Positions 9,597 through 20,693 are shown, counted from the stretch's first letter. The stretch is DNA of 64,000 nt from Sodalis glossinidius str. 'morsitans' (GCF_000010085.1 NC_007712.1:2356001-2420000), one strand, 5' to 3'. Notes: generated by a model from the sequence alone, not told the origin. A program made the numbers and translations.

Positions 9597-9869
9597 TGAG
9601 CAGCGGCCGCTGCTGCTCTATCATCCCCAGTGCGCAGTCAATAATGCGCTCGCTGATCTCCCGTCGCAACTGGCCCTGCCAGGGGGATGCCTGATACCAG
9701 AGTTCCACGATCTCATTAATCCGTAATCCCAGCGTATCGGGCAGGGTGGAGGCGATGCTGCTCGCTTTGCTTAATTCGGCGAAGACCATCAGCTCCGCCT
9801 GATGCCACAAGGGCTCGGAGTCAATAATCAGTCCAGGTCACGGAGTGCTGCTTGGTGGGGCGTTGCCAT
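9585..9869 (-). pseudogene. yniC: YniC (HAD hexitol phosphatase) N-terminal fragment
   Basis: Reads LPDTLGLRINEIVELWYQAS and ERIIDCALGMIEQQRPLL, matching HAD phosphatase YniC of E. coli. The start MATPHQAAL is followed by a frameshift inside the catalytic DLDG-LIIDSEPL motif. The C-terminal half is deleted at the kdgF junction. The place next to yniB matches E. coli. Confidence 0.8.
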
Positions 9870-10022
9870 AACGAAACGTTTCCTATGGTTAACGATAAGT
9901 GGGCGTGTCACTACACGCAGGCGCGGCATAAAAGGCTTTTTAAGAAAACAGTAAAGCAAAAAAAGTAAATTATAGATAAATTTGAGCAAATCGGACCTGC
10001 GTCGTTTTATCAAGGGGAGCAC

Positions 10023-10571
10023 ATGAAGTATCAGCAAGCAGGCCGCCTGGCGGTGATTAAGCGGATTGCCGGATGGGTAATCTTTATATCGGCAGTGATT
10101 TCGACCTTTATTTCGGTGTTGAAATTCATTGAGCAAAATAGCGGTCCTAATCAAGTCATCAACGCGTTCGTAAGCGACTTTTTCCATGTCATTATCGATA
10201 TGATGCGCTTTAATACGCCATTTCTGAATGCCTTTTGGCATAATTCGCTGCAGTCGGATTTCAGCCACGGTCTTTTTGCCAGTCCCAATTTAGTGTTTTG
10301 GGGGATTTATATATTGGTTTTTATTGGCCTGGCGCTGCAGGCGTCCGGTGCGCGTATGTCGCGGCAGGTAAAACATATTCGCGAAGGTGTCGAAGATCAG
10401 ATGGTGCTGGAGCAGGCCCGCGGCGACAGCGGCATCAGCCGCGCCCAGCTTGAACAGCGCATTGTTATGCCACAGCATACTATTTTGCTGCAGATTTTCC
10501 CGCTGTACATTTTGCCGGTGATTATTGCGATAGTGGGTTATTTCGCCTTTAAACTCCTCGGTATGCTTTAA
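10023..10571 (+). CDS. yniB: YniB family inner membrane protein
   Basis: 182 residues with an AGGGGAGC ribosome binding site. Three hydrophobic segments (about residues 16-36, 84-105 and 150-175) suggest an integral inner membrane protein; the stretch AGWVIFISAVISTFISVLKF is the first. Length and neighbours (yniA, yniC) fit E. coli YniB, a protein of unknown function. No lesion is visible, unlike both neighbours. Its stop codon overlaps the end of convergent yniA. Confidence 0.8.
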   Translation: MKYQQAGRLAVIKRIAGWVIFISAVISTFISVLKFIEQNSGPNQVINAFVSDFFHVIIDMMRFNTPFLNAFWHNSLQSDFSHGLFASPNLVFWGIYILVFIGLALQASGARMSRQVKHIREGVEDQMVLEQARGDSGISRAQLEQRIVMPQHTILLQIFPLYILPVIIAIVGYFAFKLLGML

Positions 10572-11442
10572 TCGCCGGCGTCGGGGGGAAAGCACGCTGT
10601 CGAGCGCCGCTGCCGCCCTCGGGATATGCTCGCCGCCGAATAAAATAGCGTTTTTCAAGCGGTAATAAAGTTGATAAACCGGTTGGCGACGTACGAAGCC
10701 TTTATCCAGCGGCCACACGCTTTGATAACCGTCGTAAATCTGCGGCGGCATTTGGATAAATAGCGGCAGAGTGGCCAAATCACATTCACGATCGCCACAG
10801 TAGCTGGCGGGATCAAAAAGAAAACCGCCCTGATCGCTATTGGCGCAGTTATCCAGACAGAGGTCGCCATGCAGCAGGGAAGGTTGGGGCTGATGATCGT
10901 GCAGCCGCTGTTCGACCCCGTCAATTAGCGTGTCAATATCACCAAACACCAGCCCTTTTTCCGCCGCCAACTGCAATTGCCAACCGATGCGCTGTTCGGC
11001 AAAAAAAACGCGACCAGCGGCGCTGCCAGGCGTTGGGTTGCGGCAGCGTGGAAAGATCGTTGTCAAAATCCAGCCCAAATTGCGGTTGTTCGCTCCATTG
11101 GTGCAAACGGGCCATCTGTTGCCCGAAACGCCAGGCGCCGTGGGCATCAAACGGGCGGGGCGGTAAATATTCCAGCAGCAGAAAGCTACTCTCCCGGCCG
11201 CTGCCGACGCCATAGACCTGCGGCACGCGAACGGTGTTGCTACGCGCCAGTAGCGCGAGCTGGTCCGCTTCATCGGTAAACTTTTGCAGTAGTTCGTGAG
11301 CGTCACTTTTGACAAAAATGTGATGAGCGCCATAACGCACATACCAGGCAGCGTGCAGCTCGCCACCGGGTAATTCACGCCGTTCGACAATCGTATTTTC
11401 GTCCAGGGTTTCGGCCAGCAGAGTGCTTATGGCGTGCCACAT
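10568..11442 (-). pseudogene. yniA: Fructosamine kinase family protein (yniA), frameshifted
   Basis: Nearly complete YniA: MWHAISTLLAETLDENTIVE, PRPFDAHGAWRFGQQMARLH, the catalytic LLHGDLCLDNC and FDPASYCGDRECDLA motifs. A run of eight T on the coding strand at about 11000-11007 shifts the frame between WSRFF and AEQRIGWQLQ; seven T would be in frame. A second homopolymer shift near the C-terminus removes the natural stop. The family repairs early glycation products. Possibly a young pseudogene. Confidence 0.82.
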
Positions 11443-12254
11443 TGTCATTTTCCCCTCAAGTCGCCGTGCCGTTTAAGGTATGGATCGCTGTGATGACAAC
11501 TGTTTGTATGCCGTGTTGCGGATGAGCACTGTACGCGTATTTAAGCGCAAGTCGGCTTACACGCCGACGCTATCCGGAAAAGCAGAAATGATGCGGACAG
11601 GCTGCGCCCGTTGTGCCGTCAGCCGCCAGGAACGTAGGAATGAGTGTTGTTGTAAAATTGTTCAATGTCAACTGTTTATTGTCCTGTGAGCTATCCACAA
11701 CGCCCAGCCCGACGGCGGCATCCGCCACTGCCGCGCGTGCAGGTCGGAGGCGCCGCGATCTGGCGGGCGCAGTTTGTCGATTGTCGCCGGTATTGCCTCC
11801 CCTTTTGTTCATCCCGGTTGTGCACCTTAAATGAGAGGCGGTCGCGGCCTTGCCACCTGCGAGTTTTACGGCCGAAGCCTGCTTTACGCGTTTCGTATTC
11901 CGTTGATGATGCCCCAAAGAAGTGCAAAGGCGTTGTTGGTGACATTTTTTTACTTTTTTACGGCATAAATAAAATCATCAGCACAATCAATGCTCAAAAG
12001 CATGATACAGGTAAAATAATGAAATAGCAAGATTTTCTAATCTTATTTTAACGATTGAAAACGGTGCGCACCGGTAAAAAATGCAGCCTACTTTGGTGAA
12101 GAAAAGATGAAATCAGTCGTTTTTAACGCCAAAAATGTGATGCAGGTAGAAATAACTAACGAAAAGAAAGGCAAATGGAGATCTAGACCCTATTCTTTGA
12201 AGTGAAATAGGTGTAAGATTATTCCTAAATATGCAAACCTACTGTGAGGTAATT
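11443..12254. other. gene-poor interval
   Basis: No protein recognised on either strand. In E. coli this place between yniA and thrS holds ydiZ, pfkB and ydiY; I cannot support a relic of any of them. The last 250 bases are AT-rich and probably hold the promoter of the small membrane peptide at 12255. Confidence 0.5.
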
Positions 12255-12341
12255 ATGGAAAACTTCTACAAATTGACGCTGCCAAGTATCATACTGATTA
12301 GTATGGCTTTCTGGTTTTCGGTCATCAGCGCAATGCTCTGA
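12255..12341 (+). CDS. 28-residue single-pass membrane peptide
   Basis: ATG preceded by GTGAGGTAATT encodes MENFYKLTLPSIILISMAFW plus FSVISAML. The last 20 residues form one transmembrane helix with a short polar N-terminus, the usual design of enterobacterial small membrane proteins. I do not recognise the sequence. It stands alone, with AT-rich DNA on both sides. Support comes from the ribosome binding site and the hydrophobic composition only. Confidence 0.5.
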   Translation: MENFYKLTLPSIILISMAFWFSVISAML

Positions 12342-12723
12342 TTCCCTCGCCAGCAGTTCCCAATTTCATGCAAACCCGCTTCGGCGAACTTGCTGTTTTT
12401 GGCGTTCGACATAATATTTTACTTGACATATAAATTATTTTAATAATCACTAATGAGATTTTCCCCCAGGCCCTGCTTTCTCCCCGGGCCTAAAGCATGA
12501 AGCAACGCGCCAAGCCGCCTGCCGGCAGGATGTGCGCCGGTTGTCGTCGCCCTTATCCACTGACAGGTATTACCAGTGCTCGTGGCGCATAGTGGTATGG
12601 CGCTCCCCTCGTAAGCCTGTCATGGCCCACTGGTCGGCGGGACCTTCCCGTGGGTCGCCTTGCCCGGCGCCACCACGCGTCCTTGCCGCCTTTTGTGGCG
12701 CGTGAACGAAAGGGAGATTAAGT
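12342..12723. other. gene-poor interval upstream of the TpsB relic
   Basis: A TTGACATATAAATTATT promoter-like stretch near 12423 may have served the two-partner-secretion genes. The GC-rich part after 12470 shows no recognisable gene. Confidence 0.4.
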
Positions 12724-13960
12724 TATGCAAGGAAAGCAGAAAAGGGTCATGCCGTTGCATTGGCTGGTTAAATTGGCCGCCATGACCTCGTACGATATCC
12801 AGGCTTCATCCCCCGCGCGACCCTCACTTTATTTCCCGTCAGAACCACATGCGCAACACCAGCCGCTCCTCTGCGCATCCGCACGGCCGCCGTAATGCGG
12901 CGGTGGGGACCGATAGCGTGACCAGGCTGCGCGAAGCCCCTTGTGTAACCCTGGCGCGCGTGAGGCTCGCCGGCCGCGATGCCTTGCCGTCCTGGCTCCG
13001 CTGCAGCGGCTGGCGGACGAGGTCGTCGGTCAGTGTGTGGACAAGCGCGCTATCACGGGATTAATAGCGCGATTGCAAAACAGGATCATCCGCCATGGCT
13101 GGGTGACAACGCGGGTAGTGGCTCCGCCGCAAGATCTGCGCCAGAGGATATTAATACTACGCCTTGTCCTCGGCGCGTGCGGCAGCTAATGCTTGCGCCC
13201 GATTCCTCCGCCGGTGTCAATCTGCATACCGCGCTGCCGGGCGGGGCGACCTGCTCGATCTGCGCGCGCTGGAACAGGCCGTCGAGAATTTACAAGGATC
13301 GCCTGTCAGCGGCGGCATTACCGTTACAGCGGCCATCAGCGTTCATGGAGTGGGCAACTCGCCCAGGTAATACATCGCGATGGCCAAGCCAAAACCACCG
13401 TCTCCGGCGATTGGCGGGTAAGCGACAGCGACGCCCCCCTCAATCAGAGGCCTTTGCGTCCGCAATTGCACCGGACCCACACCTGGCGGCTGGGGATCAC
13501 CCATCGCCGTATCCTCCCTGGCGCCGCGGATCAGAGGGGTGCCCTGGTCTGCCGGCAAGGAGAGGAAATGTGCCGCCGGCCGGGCTAACGTCCGCCACGG
13601 TGCTAGAGAGTGGGGGCGAGGGGTCGGACAGGATACGCTGAGCGCCAGCGCCCGCAGCGCGTTTACCTTCGCCCGTCAGGCATTTACCTTCACTGCTGAT
13701 TACCGATATCAGACCAGCTCCTCGCCGCAGTCCGTCAATGAGACCTTCGCCGCCGACGGGGAGTGGGCGCTGCGCGGTGTGGATGCCGGCCCGCCTCGCC
13801 GGCTTGCCGCTTTCGACATCGGCGGCTGGCGAGACGCCGGTCTTTCTGGGCTTTCGCCTGGTTTGGCATTATTGAGCGATATACCGCCTCGCAAATGGGG
13901 TAGTCAACCGGGACGGAACCCGCTATGCAAAAAACTAGTGAACCTCTGGGCGCGTCGGCA
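12724..13960 (+). pseudogene. TpsB transporter (ShlB/FhaC family) relic
   Basis: Pieces in all three frames recall an Omp85-type TpsB porin: LQNRIIRHGWVTTRVVAPPQ (POTRA region), NLHTALP and DLLDLRALEQAVENLQ, SGGITVTA, and a later barrel piece ADYRYQTSSSPQSVNETFAA. Many frameshifts separate them. Such proteins export a TpsA adhesin or haemolysin across the outer membrane. The partner relic follows directly. Far more decayed than most pseudogenes in the window. Confidence 0.65.
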
Positions 13961-16800
13961 TCGCGCGCGTATCGCGCTCAACCGATCAATGAACAGACTG
14001 AAGCGGCGCGACACGCTGACCGGCCCGCGCTTGCAAGATTTGCCCTCAAACGGCCTGCATACCCAGCCGCTCATCGGCTTAGCCCACGATGGCCGCCGGG
14101 CGGACGATTTCTCGGATTGGTCCCGCTGCTGATAGCGTCGCCGCTCTACGGCGGTGTCATCGCCGATGGCGGCGCTCCCCCTCATCACCAGCCGGAAGTG
14201 CTTACCACCGCCAACGCGCTACCGCTGGTCAATATTTGCGCCCCTGATCGGACTGGGATTTCTTACAATCAATTTCATTATTTCGATGTCGATGCACGTG
14301 GTGTCATTTTGAATAACGTGCGAACGGTGAGCCAGACCGAACTCGACGGTCCCGTAGACGCCAACCCGCAATTAACGCGGGAGGCGACGTTGATTATCAA
14401 CGAAGTTACTCAACCGCATCCCAGTCTGCTGGACGGATTCATAGAAGTGGCGGGCCAGCGCGCCGACGTCATTATCGCCAATCCGGTGGGGATTAGCGGT
14501 TGCGGCTTCATCAATGTTCGTGCCGGTACGCTTACCACCGGTCACCCCCGCAGCGAAGAGGGCCAACTGCAAGGTTTTACCGTTTACGGGGGGCAGATCG
14601 ATATCGCCGGTAAGGGAATGCATGCAGCGACGACGGATGCTCCCCGGCTTATTGCCCACGCGGTGGCGGTCAACGCCGGATTACATAGTCAATCGCTCAA
14701 CATTGTCACCGGGCGCAATCGAGTTAATCTCGCGGGCGACGTGACGGGCACTTTCGCCGCTGCTCAGGACGAAAAGCCGGCTTATGCACTGGACGTGGCG
14801 GCCCTGGGGGGGGGGATGTATGCGCATAAAATTGTCATGGTGGGGACCGAACAAGGGGTTGGCGTACGCAACGCCGGCGAGCTGAGTCTTAGCGTCGCCG
14901 GGCGATTGGAAAATCGCGTCAGCCTGCAAAGTCAGGATACCCTGGCGCTCGCCGGCGAGGGGGATGTCATCAATGCGGGCCGTCTCAACACGCGCAGCAA
15001 CTCCGTGCTTTCCGCCGCGACCCTATTTAACAGCGGCACCTTGCGCGGTGCGCGCGGGCGGTGACGTTACGTTGACCGCCAAACGCATCGACATGATGGG
15101 CGACAGCCAGCTGGTGGCCGGCAGTGACGCACAAGGCCAACTGACCCGTACGGGCACTCTAATGATGACCAGCCAAGGGCCATTGCTAGAGCAGGGGGCC
15201 AATCAGGCGACAGGCGCTTTGATGGTCTGGGGAAGCGAGGTGGATTTGGCCGGCAGCCGTACCTCTGGCACCGACATTATGTTGTCGGCGAATCGGGGCG
15301 CTATCACTACTAACGGTGCTGAGATGAGCGGCGGCAAAATTACCGCGCGCGCCGCGACATTCTTGTCTAACAACAATGGCAGGTTGAGCGCCAATGCGTT
15401 AAAGCTGATGGTGCATGAAATATCCAACCGGCTAGGCACCCTGCAGCAGCGGGGGGAGCATCTGCTGCAGTTGAAGGTCCAGCAGATGAATAATCATCAA
15501 GGGATGGTGCTCAACAACGGCGATACGCGCATCAAGGCGGCCTGGCTTGAGAACCGTGCAGGAAGGATTATCGTCCCCGGCGCCAATTTGTCGCTGCAAA
15601 CCAAGATACTGGACAATCAGGAAGGTACGATAAAGTTGCTGGGGAGCGGGAAAATGACGGTGGTCGCGGAGCGGTTTAACGGCTATCAGGGCATCTTATG
15701 GTCCGCCGGCGCCATGACGCTTGCGGGTGAACAGCTCGAACTGTCGCAAAGCGTTACCCGCGCGCAATAGCTCTCGCTGACGGCCACCCATTTAGGAGAG
15801 CGGTGGCGTTTTGTGGCTGACGTCAGGCTTTCTGAATAATCCCGGCGGCATCCTGATGGCGGCCGAACACGGCAGCTTTTTCCTGCAGGCCGAGCGCGGC
15901 ATCAACAACATCTATGGGCACCTGCAGGGGGGCGGCAGGGTGTTGGCGCTCGGCGGCGATGCGCAGCTTGAAACGCAATCGGTGATTGTCAATTCGGGGG
16001 GGGCGGATAGAAGCGAAGAATCGTTTAAGTGAGCGTAGTCAGCACTTAATGAACGCTCATGGCGCACTGACGGGCGATGAGGTGACGATCGATACCCGAC
16101 GTAAGTCGCTCGGAAATACCGGCGGCAGCGTGGCGGCACAAGGGGTGCGACGGATAACCTGCGGCGCGGATTTATCCCTCGATATCGGCGATTTAGACAA
16201 CACAGTGGGCATGATCAGCGCCGTGGGCAGGGTCCAGATAGACGGCGGCGCAGTCAAAAATGTCGAGGGCCGGCTGGCGACGGCGCAAGGCATGACACTG
16301 ATGAGCCACTCGCTGGACAATGAGGGGGGGAAATGTGCACGCCGGCGCCTTATTATCGGTCAATACCGGAGCATTGGATAATACCGCCGGTCGTCATGAC
16401 CGCGGGAGTGGCCTGAATCGACAGCCGGGGATCTGCATATCGATACCCACGACCAGCGGTTGACCAATGCCTATAACAGTTACGCTGGCATTTTGTCCGG
16501 GGGGAATTTGACGCTTGACGCCGGTGACATTAACAACGTTCGGGTCATATCAGCGCCGCAGGGGAGTGCCGCGTGAACAGCGGCGCGCTGCTCAATGCCG
16601 GCGGACGCTTGCAGTCGGTGGAATACCTGCAATTGAATACCCATGGCCAGCGGTTAAACAACGCGCACAGCCGTAACGCGGGCATTCTGAGCGGCGGCAA
16701 TTTATGGCTGAACGCGGGTGAGATAGACAACACCTCCGGCCTTATGGCCGCTGCCGGCGAAACCCGGGTCAGCAATGCGTTCACGACAGTAATGGCGGAG
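13925..16800 (+). pseudogene. TpsA filamentous haemagglutinin/haemolysin relic
   Basis: The first 380-residue frame contains the secretion (TPS) domain: GISYNQFHYFDVDARGVILN, ATLIINEVTQ, and NPVGISGCGFINV, the counterpart of the NPNGI motif. Beta-helix repeats of the type NAGRLNTRSNSVLSAATLFN follow. Frameshifts near 15060 and in G runs near 16000 and 16330, plus stops at about 15770, break the rest; the last repeats end about 16790 against an epimerase relic. Intact members exceed 1500 residues, so the C-terminus is probably missing. Confidence 0.8.
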
Positions 16801-16807
16801 ATGACGC

Positions 16808-17677
16808 ATGAAAGTATTTATCACGGGGGCGACCGGCTCGGCGGTAGTCGCTGAGTTACTTAACTCGGGACATGAGGTAACGGGACTGGTTCGTTCTAGC
16901 GACAAGGCGGCGTTGACGGCCAGCGGCGCCCTGGCATTGCCCGGCACGCTCGATGATCTCGAACTATTGCGCCACGCAGCAAAAGAGGCGGACGCGGTAA
17001 TCCATACCGCGTTCAATCATGATTTTTCCCGATTCGCCGAGAGTTCGTAGCAAGACCGTGTGGCGATCGAGGCTTTGGGTAGCGCATTGAAAGGGTCAAC
17101 GCGCCTGCTGTTGGTGACCACCGGGCTGGCTCATCTCACGCCGGGGCGAATTGCCACGGAACAAGACGCAGCCCCCACCGACCCCCGCTACCCGTGCCAA
17201 TCCGAGGCCGCCGCGATTGCACTGGCGGAGCAGGGGGTGCGGGTATGCATTGTGCGGCTGGAGGCGTCGGTTCACGGTAGCGGCGATCATGGCTTCATTG
17301 CAGCTTTGATCCGTCTGGCGCGCGAGAAGGGGTATCCGCTTATCTTGGTGACTGCCAGAACCTCTGGGCCGCTGTCCACCGTTCGGACGCCGCGCTCCTG
17401 TATCGACAGGTACTGGAGCAAACCTGGCCCGACCGGTTTACCATGCGGTGGGCGACGAAAGCATCACCTGCAAGGCCCTCACCGGCGTGATTGGTGAACA
17501 GCTGGGGCTGCCGGTCGCCTCGCGCGAGAGCGAGCATTTCGGCTGTTTCGGCTGGCTAGCCAATTTCCTCGGCGCGGATATGCCGGCATCCAGCGCGCGT
17601 GGGCGGCGCTGGGCTGGACGCCTACCGTTCCGGATTTGTTAACGGATCTGCGCCAGGGGCATTACTTCGCGGGCTAA
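16808..17677 (+). pseudogene. NAD-dependent epimerase/dehydratase (SDR) relic
   Basis: MKVFITGATGSAVVAELLNS lacks the usual FIG after GATG, so the Rossmann loop is shortened. It continues VTGLVRSSDKAALTASGALA, then TAG at 17048-17050, LLVTTGLAHLTPGRIATEQD, and a frameshifted tail with GDGQNLWAAVHRSDAALLY (frame 2) and LPVASRESEHFGCFGWLANF. It ends GHYFAG-stop at 17677. At least two frameshifts and one stop. Confidence 0.72.
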
Positions 17678-18102
17678 GACGGACCCGGGATCGGCATCAG
17701 GTCCCATGCCGTAGGGAAACAGCGTTGCGTGCCGCCATTTCCCTTTACGGCGCCGAGCGCCTGTTCAATCCCTTTTTTCCACCTGACCTGTAACACCCGC
17801 GCTCCAGCCCTGATGTTTCACTCACGATTTGCTCTCCCGACACTTAGCCTCTCGCGCCCCCTGCGTTGCTAACCCCGTCAATGTAGCGTTTGCGAACGTC
17901 TTGTCTATCGGCGACGCCGGTTAATTAAGCTGGCGTGGCGACACAAAGATGTGGTCTTGCCGGATAAGTGATACCATAGCGCCGTAAGCGGCCTGCCGTT
18001 TCTGCGGTGGGTGAGGAGTGAATCTGATTGCGTACCAAACTAGCGATTGTTGGTTAGTTGGCAGCGACATAAGAAGCTATGTACAAGAAAGATGAAACGT
18101 AA
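17678..18102. other. thrS upstream region
   Basis: No gene recognised. The 3' part should carry the thrS promoter and the 5' domains of its translational operator. Confidence 0.5.
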
Positions 18103-18123
18103 GTGATCTTGCGTATGGATCAC
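18103..18123 (+). promoter_or_regulatory. thrS translational operator hairpin (tRNA-Thr anticodon mimic)
   Basis: Stem GTGATC/GATCAC encloses loop TTGCGTATG, which contains CGT, a threonine anticodon-like triplet. It lies just upstream of the AAGGA site of thrS, as does the E. coli operator by which threonyl-tRNA synthetase represses its own translation. The stem is seen directly; the function is inferred from the homologous leader. Confidence 0.65.
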
Positions 18124-18146
18124 CACTGCAATTTAAGGAAACCCGC

Positions 18147-20075
18147 ATGCCCGTTATAACTCTCCCTGATGGCAGTCAGCGTCAGTTTGCCCATCCCGTC
18201 TCTCCCCTTGATGTTGCCCGCGATATCGGTCCTGGTCTGGCCAAAGCCTGCATTGCCGGCCGCGTTAACGGGAAATTGGTTGATGCCGTTGATGTCATTG
18301 AGCACGATGCCCAGATTGCCATCATTACCGCCAAAGATGAGGCGGGGCTGGAAATAATTCGCCATTCCTGCGCGCACTTGCTCGGACACGCCATCAAACA
18401 ACTGTGGCCGCAAACGAAAATGGCTATCGGTCCAGTTATCGATAAAGGCTTCTATTATGATCTCGATCTCGATCATACCCTGACGCAGGACGATCTCGAC
18501 CTGCTGGAAAAGCGGATGCACGAACTGGCTGAAAAAGACTACGACGTTATCAAAGAAAAAGTCAGCTGGCAGCAGGCCCGCGATGCGTTTGTGGCGCGGG
18601 GCGAGGATTATAAAGTCGCTATCCTCGACGAAAATATCCGTCGCGATGACCGCCCCGGGCTTTATCATCATGAAGAGTATGTCGACATGTGCCGCGGCCC
18701 GCACGTCCCCAACATGCGTTTCTGCCACCACTTTACCCTGCAAAAAACCTCCGGCGCTTACTGGCGCGGCGACAGCAAGAACAAAATGCTGCTGCGCATT
18801 TACGGTACCGCCTGGGGCGATAAAAAGCAGCTCAACACCTACCTGCAGCATCTGGAAGAAGCGGCGAAGCGCGATCATCGTAAAATCGGTAAGCAGCTTG
18901 ATTTGTATCACATGCAGGAAGAAGCGCCGGGTATGGTGTTTTGGCACAACGACGGTTGGACCCTTTTCCGCGAACTGGAAACCTTTGTGCGTATGAAGCT
19001 CAAAGCTTATCAGTACCAGGAAGTGAAAGGGCCGTTCATGATGGACCGCGTCCTGTGGGAAAAGACTGGGCATTGGGACAATTACGCCGAGCACATGTTC
19101 ACCACGTCGTCGGAAAACCGGGAATACTGTATTAAACCGATGAATTGTCCGGGCCACGTGCAGATTTTCAATCAAGGTTTGAAGTCCTACCGCGATCTGC
19201 CGCTGCGGATGGCCGAATTCGGCAGTTGCCACCGCAATGAGCCGTCGGGTTCGCTGCATGGACTCATGCGGGTGCGTGGCTTTACCCAGGACGATGCCCA
19301 TATCTTTTGTACCGAAGACCAGGTGCGTGATGAAGTAAACAATTGCATCAAAATGGTGTATGATATGTACGGCACGTTTGGCTTCGAGAAAATCCTGGTC
19401 AAACTGTCAACCCGTCCGGAAAAGCGTATCGGCAGCAATGACGTCTGGGGCCGGGCGGAACAGGATCTGGCAGCCGCGCTGACGGAAAACGGTATTGCCT
19501 TTGAATACCAGCCGGGCGAGGGGGCTTTCTACGGTCCCAAAATTGAATTTACACTTCTTGATTGCCTGGATCGTGCCTGGCAATGTGGTACGGTGCAGCT
19601 CGACTTCTCGCTACCCGGTCGTTTAAATGCCTCTTATGTCGGGGAAAATAACGAACGGGTGGTACCGGTCATGATCCACCGTGCTATTCTGGGGTCAATG
19701 GAACGCTTCATTGGTATCCTGACGGAAGAGTATGCGGGTTTCTACCCAACCTGGCTGGTGCCGACACAGGTCGTCGTGATGAACATTACCGATAATCAGT
19801 CGGAATATGTCGCAAAACTGACGGAAAAACTGTCAGCGGCAGGGATTCGGGTGAAAGCAGACTTGAGAAATGAAAAAATAGGCTTTAAAATCCGAGAACA
19901 TACTTTGCGTCGGGTGCCTTACATGCTGGTCTGCGGAGATAAAGAAGTGGAAGCATGCAAGGTCGCAGTGCGTACACGCCGCGGTAAAGACTTGGGCAGT
20001 ATCGACGTTAACGAGATTATAACCAAGCTGCAGCACGAAATCCGCAGCCGTAATCTTCATCAACTGGAGGAATAA
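18147..20075 (+). CDS. thrS: Threonyl-tRNA synthetase
   Basis: 642 residues, the normal length. N-terminal TGS and editing domains precede the class II catalytic core. Motif 2 is around RMAEFGSCHRNEPSG and motif 3 is around HRAILGSMERFIG. Zinc ligands are the Cys of MNCPGHVQIF, the His of DDAHIFC and the His of MIHRAI. AAGGAAACCCGC precedes the ATG. infC starts three bases after the stop. It charges tRNA-Thr in the cytosol and probably represses its own mRNA through the hairpin at 18103. No lesion seen. Confidence 0.98.
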   Translation: MPVITLPDGSQRQFAHPVSPLDVARDIGPGLAKACIAGRVNGKLVDAVDVIEHDAQIAIITAKDEAGLEIIRHSCAHLLGHAIKQLWPQTKMAIGPVIDKGFYYDLDLDHTLTQDDLDLLEKRMHELAEKDYDVIKEKVSWQQARDAFVARGEDYKVAILDENIRRDDRPGLYHHEEYVDMCRGPHVPNMRFCHHFTLQKTSGAYWRGDSKNKMLLRIYGTAWGDKKQLNTYLQHLEEAAKRDHRKIGKQLDLYHMQEEAPGMVFWHNDGWTLFRELETFVRMKLKAYQYQEVKGPFMMDRVLWEKTGHWDNYAEHMFTTSSENREYCIKPMNCPGHVQIFNQGLKSYRDLPLRMAEFGSCHRNEPSGSLHGLMRVRGFTQDDAHIFCTEDQVRDEVNNCIKMVYDMYGTFGFEKILVKLSTRPEKRIGSNDVWGRAEQDLAAALTENGIAFEYQPGEGAFYGPKIEFTLLDCLDRAWQCGTVQLDFSLPGRLNASYVGENNERVVPVMIHRAILGSMERFIGILTEEYAGFYPTWLVPTQVVVMNITDNQSEYVAKLTEKLSAAGIRVKADLRNEKIGFKIREHTLRRVPYMLVCGDKEVEACKVAVRTRRGKDLGSIDVNEIITKLQHEIRSRNLHQLEE

Positions 20076-20078
20076 AGG

Positions 20079-20621
20079 ATTAAAGGCGGAAAACGAGTTC
20101 AACCGGCGCGTCCCAATCGTATTAACCGAGAAATCCGCGCCGCAGAGGTTCGTCTGACGGGTATCGACGGCGAGCAGATTGGTATTGTCAGCCTGAATGA
20201 AGCGCTTGAAAAAGCTGAGGAAGCGGGCGTTGATTTAGTCGAAATCAGCCCTAATGCCGAACCGCCGGTTTGCCGAATCATGGATTACGGCAAGTTCCTC
20301 TATGAGAAAAGCAAATCCACTAAAGAACAGAAGAAAAAGCAGAAAGTTATTCAGGTTAAGGAAATCAAATTCCGGCCTGGTACCGATGAAGGCGACTATC
20401 AGGTAAAACTACGCAACCTGGTTCGTTTTCTGGAAGACGGCGATAAAGCCAAAATCACCCTGCGGTTCCGCGGACGTGAAATGGCGCACCAGCAGATCGG
20501 CATCGAAGTGCTTAATCGCGTTCGTGACGATCTGAGTGAACTGGCGGTAGTGGAATCTTTCCCCTCCAAAATTGAAGGCCGCCAGATGATCATGGTGCTC
20601 GCACCCAAGAAGAAACAGTAA
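20079..20621 (+). CDS. infC: Translation initiation factor IF-3
   Basis: Starts with the rare codon ATT at 20079-20081, as in E. coli, where it allows IF-3 to repress its own translation. The product is KGGKRVQPARPNRINREIRA onward, 180 residues, the standard length. It has N- and C-domains joined by the lysine-rich linker EKSKSTKEQKKKQK. The first ATG in frame, at 20280, would remove the whole N-domain, so the ATT start is preferred. GGAGGAATAAAGG at the end of thrS supplies the ribosome binding site. Confidence 0.96.
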   Translation: MKGGKRVQPARPNRINREIRAAEVRLTGIDGEQIGIVSLNEALEKAEEAGVDLVEISPNAEPPVCRIMDYGKFLYEKSKSTKEQKKKQKVIQVKEIKFRPGTDEGDYQVKLRNLVRFLEDGDKAKITLRFRGREMAHQQIGIEVLNRVRDDLSELAVVESFPSKIEGRQMIMVLAPKKKQ

Positions 20622-20693
20622 GGCCTGACAAGTAAGGCGTCGCCTTCGCCTCACTGATTCATATTATTAACAATGCGGAGTAGAGATAAACTC

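Noticed and set aside
10290..11390. 366-codon minus-strand frame taken as a single long YniA-like protein
   Set aside because: Only its middle part is YniA; both ends are out-of-frame extensions created by two homopolymer shifts and it runs antisense through yniB.
11570..12027. Overlapping ORFs on both strands between yniA and the small membrane peptide, considered as pfkB or ydiZ relics
   Set aside because: No stretch resembles PfkB or YdiZ convincingly; composition looks non-coding.
18120..19301. Long minus-strand ORF of 393 codons opposite thrS
   Set aside because: It is entirely antisense to the well-supported thrS gene and resembles no protein; high GC codon structure produces such shadows.
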